DNA from: Haemonchus contortus
Taxonomy: Eukaryota; Nematoda; Chromadorea; Rhabditida; Trichostrongylidae
Length of the DNA: 64,000 nt
Direction of reading: 5' to 3'
Assembly (NCBI GenBank): GCA_000469685.2
Contig: LS997566.1
Coordinates: 32,540,996 to 32,604,995, forward strand
Shown: piece after piece, positions 1 to 8,945 of the stretch
Numbering within the stretch: position 1 is the first letter of the stretch
How the letters are laid out: the number at the start of each line of letters is the position of its first letter
Notes under the pieces: generated by a model
Seen by the model: the letters and a program-made list of their open reading frames with translations, nothing else
Databases searched by the model: none
What the model was told of the DNA's origin: nothing
Program-made: the position numbers and the translations under genes

Positions 1-651
1 TGAGCACATCCAATGTTGCTTATGATGTTGAACCAGCAACGGCCCAGATGTATTCGTCTCAAGCCAGCCTTCATGCCGCGGAGTGTCACCATCCACTCAC
101 CTCTTCCCGACAAAGCATGGTGAGGTGCCTTTTCTCCCGAACATCATTTCCGTTTCATTATAAGCTCTTTTAGCGAATGAGCACATCCAATGTTGCTGAT
201 GAAGTTGAACCAGCAACGGCCCAGATGTATTCGTCTCAAGCCAGCCTTCATGCCGCGGAGAGTCACCATCCACTTAACTCTTCCCGACAAAGCATGGTGA
301 GGTGCCTTTTCTCCCGAACATCATTTCCGTTTCATTATAAGCTCTTTTAGCGAATGAGCACATCCAATGTTGCTGATGAAGTTGAACCAGCAACGGCCCA
401 GATGTATTCATCTCAAGCCAGCCTTCATGCCGCGGAGAGTCATCATCCACTTAACTCTTCCCGACAAAGCATGGTGAGGTGCCTTTTCTCCCTCATACGG
501 TTTGCGTTTGAGTATGAACACTTTATAGCGAACGAGTACTCAAAATGTTGCTGATGACGTTGAACCACCAACCGCGCAGGTGTATTCGTCTCAAGCCAGC
601 CTTCATGCCGCGGAGAGTCACCATCCACTTAACTCTTCCCGACAAAGCTTG
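1..651 (+). repeat. Tandem exon-intron array A (177-bp unit, 4 units)
   Basis: Four head-to-tail units. Exon-like blocks lie at 1-119 (cut by the window edge), 174-296, 351-473 and 529-651. Intron-like blocks lie at 120-173, 297-350 and 474-528; each starts GTGAGG and ends in an AG acceptor. Each complete exon block is 123 bp (41 codons), open in one frame, with a conserved core reading SSQASLHAAE and HHPL followed by SRQSM. The exons are symmetric (whole codons), so any number can be spliced in frame. Read unspliced, the intron ends in an in-frame TAG. I do not recognise the protein. It may be a repeat-rich gene starting upstream of the window, or a satellite that includes splice sites. No start or end of a gene is visible. 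Confidence 0.7.
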
Positions 652-969
652 GTGAATTGCAGTTTTTCCAAATTAATAGATTGATCAAAAGTTTTGATAG
701 GATTAAGATTTTTCTGTTTTATTTTACAACTCACCGAACAATGCAAGGTAAGTAACGATTTAGTGCGTTCAGTGGCATACGTCCACCCATCTGTTTAACA
801 AAAACTTTTCTTTGAGATCTGGCCCTGTTTAGTAGCACACATCTTTAGATTCATGACTCAAGAACACAGTGAAAAAACATGTTCTCAGAAACACAAGTTT
901 ACAAGTAAATTTTTTCAGAATCATTTTTTTGAATTTCGTTTCATAGCATCATAGGTCCACCCTGATATA

Positions 970-2539
970 CAGTGCGTTTCATAATTATAAGGTCACCCTC
1001 AATTTTTGCACTTTCAAAAAAAGTAATCATTAAGGATTTTTTCTAGCATCATAAACAGATTCCCCAGCACGAATAACCTAGGTATCCGTTGCTTAGCCGC
1101 TGCTGCATTCTTCTGAACTTTTTTAGAACAGTTTATCGGTTTTTGCACCGTTTCATAATTATAAGGTCACCCTGAGAAGGTGAACAATTCTTAACGAAAG
1201 AGAGGAAATTTCGTGTTTGAAGATACTTGTAAAGGTAAGCATGTGTAGCAAAGGCATTTTTAAACCTGACTGTCAACATGGCTCGTGGTCATCTGCTTTC
1301 TTCTGATGAGAAGGCTCATCATGAAGGTGGGCTCCGTACTCGAGCCATTTCCAGGCAAATAGAGAGATCCCCTTGGTCCATTCGGAGATTTCTAGAGAGT
1401 CCTCATGTCGTTAGATATAACACCGACTGTGGACACCCATGAAAGATTACTACCCGTGACGAGCGGAAAATTCTGAGGACTGTTTCCAACACTACGTCCT
1501 CCTTGAACCAGATCCGATCGGAATTAAACCTCTCTGTGTCGAAAACTACAGTCTGGAGAGCAGTGAGAAGATGCGAGAACATCCCCAGGCAAGCAATGGA
1601 GAAGGTGCCTTGAATCACCGATCGTCACAAACAGGCTCGACTCGGATTTGCAAAGATGAACCTAGGGAGAGATTGGGCAAAGGCAGATCTGCATCGAAAT
1701 CTCACCATAGAGCTGAATAATTCCTACTCAGGTCGTCTTTTCGGATGAAAAGAAATTCAATCTGACGGAAACAAGCGGTAGTAACGCGACTTGAGGAAGG
1801 AACCAGTCTACTTCTGCCGTCGCAGTTTCGGTGGAGGAAGCCTATGGTGCGGGGTGCGTTCTGCAATGATGTCGTGTTGCCGTGAGCTGCAGTATGGATT
1901 TCAAGGATTACCAGAAATTCTTGGAGCATCGTCTAGTACCTTTTCTATGCCATCGCCGTCACCTCAACTATGTCTTTCAACAAGATACCTACAATCATGT
2001 GAGCCGTGCAACGGATGAGTGGCTGCAATGCCAATAAATAAGCGTCCTACCATGGCCAGCCTGCAGTCCCGACCTCAGTCGGATGGAACATATCTGGGAC
2101 ATAATATTCAGACAGGTTTATGCGAATAACCGTCAGTTCCAGGGCAAAGAAGAGCTGAAGCGAGCACTTATCGAAGCATGGAGAGCAACCGATGAGGAAC
2201 ATCTTCGAAACCTAGTTTCTAGTATGCCACACAAGCTCTTTGATGTTGCTCCTAAACAAGGAGGAGCTATAGATTATTGACTTTTGTACATATGCCATTA
2301 ACACTGATAAATCATTTACTTCTTCAGGGTGACCTTATAATTATGAAACGGTGCAAAAGCCGACACTATCTTTGAAAAAATCGTAAAAAATTCGAGGTGA
2401 AAGATATTGCGACCAAAATTTGAGTACGGAGGTACATTGTGACGAGGAATCTACCAGTGTTTGCCAAAAAATTCCATTCTGGCTGCTTTCTCCGGAATCG
2501 CAAAAATCTGGGGTGACCTTATAATTATGAAACGCACTG
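970..2539 (+). mobile_element. Inner Tc3-like mariner element inserted in the outer one
   Basis: The ends are CAGTGCGTTTCATAATTATA at 970 and its reverse complement ending at 2539. They are flanked by the TA target duplication at 968-969 and 2540-2541. An inner copy of the repeat (CGTTTCATAATTATAAGG) occurs near 1149 and inverted near 2350, about 180 bp from each end, again as in Tc3. The terminal repeats are nearly identical, so this insertion looks younger than the host element. It is about 1,570 bp long, shorter than Tc3 (about 2.3 kb). Confidence 0.9.
1278..2280 (+). pseudogene. Tc3-like transposase remnant (inner element)
   Basis: The reading starts with MARGHLLSSDEKA, continues into a helix-turn-helix region (RAISRQIERSPWSIRRFL) and a second one (SLNQIRSELNLSVSKTTVWR). 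It ends with a catalytic-core tail (EHIWDIIFRQVYANNRQF, then LKRALIEAWR and GGAIDY before the stop at 2280). This order is that of Tc1/Tc3-family DDE transposases. Several in-frame stops and frame changes lie in between, for example after the first 50 codons and around 1750-1800. No functional protein can be made from it. Confidence 0.85.
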
Positions 2540-2594
2540 TATAACTCGAGAAATGTTTTCTATTTCAACCGGGGTATATGTATGTCCGCGGTAA

Positions 2595-3593
2595 AATCGA
2601 AGGTGACATGTCTTTACGATGACGCGTGGTCTCTGTCTCTCTGGACGAGACCAGAGTCAGCAATCGACGCATTGCCAGGCAAATCGGCAGGACTCACTGC
2701 GTGGTTCGCTCCTACCTCAGAGATCCTGGGACCTACGACAACGGAGGTGCCCGAGGACGTCAGTGCAAGTTGTCTAGCAGAGATATGAAATGATGAGAAG
2801 AGCTTCGAACAGCACCAGCAGCGTCAACTAGATCCGTGCAGACTTGAAATTCTGTGCGTCGAAGACGAGCTATCAAACGCAGCGGCAGCATCGTGAGATT
2901 GTGAGGAATATGCCAAGTCTAGCCAACTCACACAAGATGGCTAGCCTCGATTTTGCTTGAAAGAATGGGACCACGGATTGGAACAGGTGTAGTCGTATAG
3001 CCAGGCATAGCTCGTGCATTTAATCCTCCTCGCCAAGAGTAAGTTCAACCTAGACGGACCCGATGGGGCAAGATGTTATTAGCATGATCTGAGGAAGCAT
3101 CCAGTGCAGTTCAGCAGGCGCAACCTCGGTGGAGGCTCGCTGATGGTTTCGGGAACCTAGTGCTGGTATGGAAAGCTGAAGCTCGCATTTATTTCCGGTC
3201 GAATGGACTCGCAAGAGTACCAGATGGTAATGGATACCAAGTTATTGACGTTTCTGAGCGGCAGGCGACGACAAAGGCTGGCCCTCCTCAGCAGGACAAT
3301 ACAAGTGTCCAGTCAACATTCGCATGTTTGCAGCAACAGAAAGTTAATGTTATAGAGCGGCCAGCGTGCAGTCCTGATCTGAATCCAATAGAGAACCTTT
3401 CGGCAATAATTGTGCGACGGGTAGTGGCAACAGCAGGCAGTTTGCCACCATCGACGAGCTGCGAAGTGCGGTCATGGGGACGTGAGGAAACATCGATCCT
3501 TCAGTCCTCAGGAGATTAACAATGAGTATGACGCATCGACTCATGGAGCTCTCATTCAAACAAGGTGCACCAATTGATTATAGATTTTCATGA
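2595..3593 (+). pseudogene. Tc1/mariner transposase remnant (outer element)
   Basis: The N-terminal half gives a helix-turn-helix-like stretch (NRRIARQIGRTHCVVRSYLR, about 2650-2720). The C-terminal half contains the DDE-family signature CSPDLNPIENL near 3367-3400, and the end QGAPIDY just before a stop at about 3593. Frameshifts and stops interrupt it in several places. It belongs to the outer element and is more decayed than the inner transposase, which agrees with the nesting order. Confidence 0.8.
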
Positions 3594-3829
3594 AGTACCC
3601 TACTGAGTTTGTATAAATAAACTGTTATGTAAGGTGGACGTATACTATGAAATTCCAGAAAATACTTATAAAGCATTCCTTTGTAAGCTTGAAAATCTGA
3701 AAACCTATTCCCGGATGTATTCTAGTGCAGCGAATTTCCCAATGCATGCTTCTAATTTGGATCACCCCTTCGAGAAAAGTTTTTGTTGAGATGAGGGTAT
3801 ACTACTGAAACGCACTGTATAATAACCAT

Positions 3830-4443
3830 CGCTAGTTATAACATTGTCCCACCTAAGGGGCAGGTCAACGGTTTCCTTCTCCCAGGACTGGGAAGTTTGG
3901 GAGTCAAAGAAGTAACCCACCACTTGTTGAAGGTAGTCATAGTTGACGAACTGTTTCTGTGCTAAGAAAGGGTTTAGGGGCCGGAACAAATCGTAATCTC
4001 AGGGTGGATGTGGAACGGTGTTCCAGTCTAGCTTCTTCGATTTTGCATGGGTCTCCTTACCTATGCGTTGTCATGGAGGAGGTGCACAAAGGTCGTCTAT
4101 GGCGTTTTTCTCGAACGGCTTGCGCGAGTTTCTGCAGCTGACCGGTATAATGGGGTGCGGTGGCGCTGTGGCCTTGCTTGAGCAGTTCGTAGTCCCCATT
4201 CCTTTTGTATCTTAAAAGCAGCAAAGAAAAACTTCCTGTTATCGAGGTCAAATTTAGCTTGCATCCGCGGATGTTCTCCTGGCAGAAGGAGACGGCGCGG
4301 TGCTTGTTAGCGTCGTAGGGGATCCAGCTTTCACTTGAGTAGCTAGGCCCTCCAGAAACTCCTCGCAGTATGAGGAGAAGGAGAGATGACAAATGTATAC
4401 CCCGAGTGTACCGCATGCTATCGGTCAAACATGAAGTATCCAT
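3830..4443 (-). pseudogene. Unrecognised GC-richer coding-like segment, broken
   Basis: On the minus strand, 4443-4057 opens with a hydrophobic, signal-like stretch (LSSLLLLILRGVSGG) followed by WIPYDANKHRAVSFCQENIR. A frame switch near 4255 continues as a charged segment. A further piece (FVNYDYLQQVVGYFFDSQ) lies at 3989-3840. Base composition is richer in GC than the flanks and looks coding, but no single frame or splice model holds the pieces together. I do not recognise the family. It may be a decayed gene or part of an unlisted repeat. Confidence 0.3.
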
Positions 4444-4784
4444 CGAGTCACCGCTTTTTTTGTAACCGAAGGCCTGAAGGCGACCGGCAACTGTTCATTG
4501 GGCACAACGAAGCCTCGTCGCAAGACTGCTAGTGTCAACTTCCGGATCCTCTTTGACGGTGTCGAGAGTGACGGAGTCGGCAACGCCCCTCGCCGCTAAC
4601 GGCTCCGTCATTCTCTACCGAATCTTTTCTTCGGCGAAGAAGCTTCCAAAATGTTCTACAACTATCAAACGATAAATCATGGCTTCAGGCCAAAAACCGA
4701 AAATCCCACACTTTTCTAAAAACCCTATCAAGACTTTTCGATGAGCCTATGCCTTTTGCATTTCGATATAAAGTTTTTTTTTAG

Positions 4785-6153
4785 CGAATACACACGTCCA
4801 ATGTTGCTGATGACGTTGAACTACCAACCGCGCAGGTGTATTCATCTCAAGCCAGCCTTCATGCCGCGGAGTGTCACCATCCACTTACCGCTTCCAGACA
4901 AAGCATGGTGAGTTGCATTTCTTTCTAAATAACATTTGTGTTTCATTGTAAGCTCTTTCAGCGGATGAGCACGTCCAATGTTGCTGACGATGTTGAACCA
5001 GAAACGGCCCAAAAGTATTCGTCTCAGGCCAGCCTTCATGCCGCGAAGAGTTACCATCCACTCACTGCTTCCCGACAAAGCATGGTGAGTTGCATTTCTT
5101 TCTAAATAACGTTTGTGTTTCATTGTAAGCTCTTTCAGCGGATGAGCACGTCCAATGTTGCTGACGATGTTGAACCAGAAACGGCCCAGAAGTATTCGTC
5201 TCAGGCCAGCCTTCATGCCGCGAAGAGTTACCATCCACTCACTGCTTCCCGACAAAGCATGGTGAGGTGCCTTGTCTCCCAAACACCATTTGCGTTTGAA
5301 TATGAACACTTTATATCGAACGAATATACAGAATGTTGGCGATGACGTTGAACTAGCGACGGCCCGGATGTATTCGTCTCAAGGCGGCCTTCATGCCACG
5401 GAGTTTCACCATCCACTCACCTCGTCCCGACAAAGCATGGTGAGTTGCAACTGTTTCTTCTCGCCGTTTACGTTTTAGTATGAACTCTTCCAGCGAATAA
5501 GCACGTCCAATGTTGCTGGTGACGTTGAACTACCAACCGCGCAGGTGCATTCATCTCAAGCCAGCCTTCATGCCGCGGGGTGTCAAAACCATCCACTCAC
5601 CTCTTCCCGACAAAGCATGGTGAGGTGCATTTCTTTCTAAATAAAATTTGCGTTTCAATATAAACTCTTTCAGCGGATAAGCACGTCCAATGTTGCTGAT
5701 GACGTTGAACTACCAACCGCGCAGGTGTATTCATCCCAAGCAAGCTTTCACGCTGCGGACAGTCATCCTCCATTGACTGCTTCTCGACAAAGCATGGTAC
5801 GATGCCTTTTCTCCCACATGCCGTTTGGTTTGAGTATGAAATCCTTACAGCAACTGAGTACACAGAATGATGTTGATGACGCTGAACCAGCAACGGCCCA
5901 GATGGGTTCGTCTCAAGCCAGCCTTCGTGCCGCGGAGCGTCACCATCCACTCTCCTCTTCCCGACATAGCATGGTGAGGTGCATTTCTTTCTAAATAAAA
6001 TTTGCGTTTCAATATAAACTCTTTCAGCGGATAAGCACGTCCAATGTTGCTGATGACGTTGAACTACCAACCGCGCAGGTGTATTCATCTCAAGCCAGCC
6101 TTCATGCCGCGGGGTATCAAAACCATCCACTCACCTCTTCCCGACAAAGCATG
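4785..6153 (+). repeat. Tandem exon-intron array B (177-bp unit, 8 units)
   Basis: Exon-like blocks lie at 4785-4907, 4962-5084, 5139-5261, 5317-5439, 5494-5619, 5674-5796, 5851-5973 and 6028-6153. Six are 123 bp and two are 126 bp (one extra codon); all are in the same open frame as array A. Intron-like blocks begin GTGAGT or GTGAGG and mostly end TTTCAG. Block 4 lacks the acceptor AG (ATATCG), and block 6 has a weak donor (GTACGA). Exon blocks resemble those of array A more closely than the intron blocks do, which suggests the exons were or are under constraint. The array was probably continuous with array A before the transposons arrived. Confidence 0.7.
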
Positions 6154-6312
6154 GTGAGCTGCACCTGTTTCTTCTCGCCGTTTACGTTTTGGTAAATGCA
6201 CTCTATTGCGACTGCGCATGCAGAATGTCGCTGATGATAATGAACTGCGCAGGTACATTCTCTAGAGCCAAAGGCTGATAACATAGAAAATTGCCAGGTT
6301 GCTTGCAGAATA
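6154..6312 (+). repeat. Degenerate last unit of array B
   Basis: After the donor at 6154 the intron-like block and part of a ninth exon-like block (GCAGAATGTCGCTGATGATAA near 6219) are recognisable, then similarity fades. A good acceptor (GTTGCTTGCAG) ends near 6307. The following sequence is open in phase 0 for about 36 cysteine-rich codons, which could be a terminal exon of the repeat gene. That is inference only. Confidence 0.35.
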
Positions 6313-6702
6313 GTGCCTTCCTACTGTCTTGGTCGTCGAGCTCTGAACGGGATTGTTGTAGCCATACTAGCTGCACTTTCATTTCGGACTGCTGGACTTT
6401 TAGCTACTTCACAGTTTGAGTGTATTAGTACACAGGGGCCCTCATCTTTACCACGCTTCTCGTTTCCTGGAGGATTTTCAATTGGTAGTCATCTGAAGAG
6501 AGTCATCAGACGGCCTTCAATAATGCACAGGGCTGATTACGTATCTCATCCAAGCAAAGGGCGTACCTCTTTACTGCTGCAGAAAATTAGATACTTGCTG
6601 ACGAGAACACTTTTTATAAATATCCTATCAGTAAACTGGACATTCTCAAGCATCCGAATTCTGAAGCATTTAGAGTTTTGTGGTCAAACGAAAAAATATT
6701 GA
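6313..6702 (+). CDS. Hypothetical open frame, 129 codons, unrecognised
   Basis: The open frame starts just after a plausible acceptor. It has an N-terminal hydrophobic run (NGIVVAILAALSF, about residues 13-25) that could be a signal or membrane segment, followed by a basic region. No domain is recognisable. A different frame from the same acceptor is also open for about 36 codons, so the frame is not certain. It is as likely to be chance or repeat-derived as a gene. Confidence 0.15.
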   Translation: MPSYCLGRRALNGIVVAILAALSFRTAGLLATSQFECISTQGPSSLPRFSFPGGFSIGSHLKRVIRRPSIMHRADYVSHPSKGRTSLLLQKIRYLLTRTLFINILSVNWTFSSIRILKHLEFCGQTKKY

Positions 6703-6934
6703 AATATTAGAATATACGCTGCTCCAAATATACGTCCGCACCCGAGTTGCCCCAAAATGTCTTAACTCTCCGTGTTTTTGGAAAACTCTCCAATTGGAAG
6801 CTGTGAGAAGTACCAATCAAGATTTGCAGACGACACCAAATTTAAATTATAGAATTTTCTAATCTTCAGTTTTTATAATCTCTGGGCAGCAATAAAAGTT
6901 AAAGTTCTAACTTTTATTAAAGTTCTTGGCGTTA

Positions 6935-7206
6935 ATCAATCCCGTCTGAGGGATGCGCCCCCGCACTCGACTTCCATTCAGAATCGTAATGGCGTAATGA
7001 GTGCGTATGTGGCCTTTACAATGACTTGCGGTGGCCAGCCGATGTACAAGTCAGTGCTTTTATCCTCCCAGACGAGTCTGGTACCAATTCACCGACCCCG
7101 GAGGGATGGAAGGCTTGGTTGGCCTAAGCGGGCATCGATCCGGGATTCGAACCCTTGACCGTGCGTGTGATATAGTGCGCCACTTGCCACTATACCACCT
7201 CCGCCC
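6935..7206 (-). repeat. tRNA-derived SINE, copy 1
   Basis: Read on the minus strand from 7206, the head resembles a tRNA gene, with an A-box-like TGGTATAGTGG and a good B box GGTTCGAATCC. A family-specific body follows, shared with copies at 30205-30470, 33385-33640, 58895-59175 and 63451-63620. The body includes CCGGAGGGATGGAAGGC and a conserved AAGTCATTG-type segment. The head does not fold as a complete tRNA, so this is a SINE (RNA polymerase III promoted retroelement), not a tRNA gene. Confidence 0.75.
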
Positions 7207-8569
7207 TTTTGGGCAGCAATATCATCGGAAAAGCGACTGAATTTATCCTTCGTACCGTGGAACATGAATTTCCCCTATCCTCGGGTTGCTGTAAGGCATA
7301 CACTCCTCCCTTGCTGGTGTCAGAATCAGCGGCAGAACTTACCCGAGCGCCATCAAATCTTCCTTCTACTTCAGTTTCGAGGTGTCATGTAGCTCAAAGG
7401 TGCCGTCATTTAAGCATGGCACCAAGTTGAAAAAGGTTTATCAACAATCTTCATGCATGCATGGATAATCCAATAATGCGAATTAATGGATGGGGCACCG
7501 GATTTCCGAATCTGTAATTTTTCATTTTTTCTTATCTCTTGTGGTTAAATCCATTGCTTTGTTAAGTAGACGTATCTTCTTGCAAAAAAGGCGGGTGAGA
7601 CCTTTCAAAAAAAAGGATATAGAAGACATGGAACTTTCCATTTGAAATTCGGTGTCGTATTGAAGGTTTGCTCGATACTTGTCACAGCTTTCAATTGGAG
7701 ACTTTTCCAAAAACAGCAAGAGGGTTTTAAGATGAATCAAGAGTGGACGTATATTCATGCGGCGCAGTGTAGAATGTTAGAGAAAGAGCTTACCTGTAGA
7801 ATAACTTCACCAGTGCAACTGCTACAACATACAAGGTGGGCCAAATTATGATGATACAGATATTAAACCGCCGAAGACGAATATCAAGCTAATTAAACAA
7901 TCCATCTTCAAAAAAAATCACTAATCTTCTCATTGACAATGTCCGTTGAGATCCGTTGCCTCCTGCTTGAATTCAGCCCCATGCATGCGCGGATCCACCT
8001 ATGAGGGGACAGAAGATATGTTCGACCCAGCACATCAAAAACTAAGAGTCTTCAATACACCTCCATCTCTGAGCAAGTGCTTGTGACTTTCAATTCACGA
8101 TGGTTCCCCTACACGCCACATTTACTCGATAGCCTGGTCACCATCGGCTAGAGATATTGCAGTGAGAAACGAGTAGCACTATTCTCTATGGTGCTCGATT
8201 GGTTGCCAATAATCAGCTTAAAGGTTAGTTCTGTCCTGAACGTTCATTTGCTTGTCCGTCTGTCCTCAAATGGGAGTGTTAGAACCCTCGACTTCCACTC
8301 GACCTCTGAGACGATTAGAGACTCCAGAAATTCAAAACGACGTGATAATTACTTTTTTTCAAGAAGTTTGCCTGAATAAAACGTGATCAAAGTAGTTTGG
8401 CTAGCCCAGCCCCTTCGCTTTTTCGATAGAAAGATACGGCATTCAGTCCGGCTGATTGGCAGTTCACACTACTTCTTACCCTGAGAAGTCGCTGCGATAA
8501 CGGGAATCACAATAGGACATTTCAAACACATCAAAGCGAGATTTCAGCCTCTGAAACTGTATTACTGAT
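7207..8569. other. No gene seen
   Basis: The open frames on both strands are short and lack recognisable motifs or consistent splice sites. I see no RNA gene or repeat structure here. Confidence 0.5.
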
Positions 8570-8945
8570 TACCCTAAAATTCCATAGATAAGAGCGGGAT
8601 AGCCTACCGGTGAAAAATGAATTGGAAAAAATCGGAATTGAATGCAGTCACCCCTCTAACTTGATGAATGGATAAATTAAACTTCGAAGAAGAAGTTGAG
8701 AGAAGAGAAATAAACAATTCATATAGAAAAACAGCGATCCGTAAAAATCGCTGTTTTTCTATATGAATTGTTTATTAAGTGGGCGGGATTTAAAGTTGAG
8801 GGGCGGAGCTTCTTCTCAACTTCTTCTTCGAAGTTTAGTTTATCCATTCATCAAGTTAGAGGGGTGACTGCATTCAATTCCGATTTTTTCCAATTCATTT
8901 TTCACCGGTAGGCTCACCCGCTCTTATCTATGGAATTTTAGGGTA
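8570..8945. mobile_element. Foldback MITE (near-complete palindrome), copy 1
   Basis: The ends are TTACCCTAAAATTCCATAG and its reverse complement, and the inverted similarity runs through almost the whole 376 bp. The central hairpin (AACAATTCATATAGAAAAAC inverted) is essentially perfect around an 8-base loop. The right arm has an extra GC-rich piece (AAGTGGGCGGGATTTAAAG). A second, shorter copy lies at 45754-45974. No coding capacity. Confidence 0.85.

Larger units (their letters stand above)
761..3817 (+). mobile_element. Outer Tc1/mariner (Tc3-like) element, interrupted
   Basis: The right end (TA at 3818-3819) carries a terminal repeat whose reverse complement matches the start at 761-830 over about 60 bp, including a shared ACAAAAACTTTTCT block. 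A second internal repeat pair sits about 170-175 bp inside each end (near 931-957 and 3632-3657). This two-site layout is that of Tc3, whose transposase binds an outer and an inner site in each terminal repeat. The left end has lost the first base or two. The element is split by the 970-2539 element. Its own transposase is degenerate, so it is dead. Confidence 0.75.

Noticed and set aside
1..6153. CRISPR-like reading of the regular repeats
   Set aside because: The units are 177 bp, tandem and without unique spacers, in a eukaryotic context.
7120..7206. tRNA gene on the minus strand
   Set aside because: A and B boxes are visible, but the acceptor and anticodon stems do not form and the sequence continues into a dispersed repeat, so it is a SINE head.
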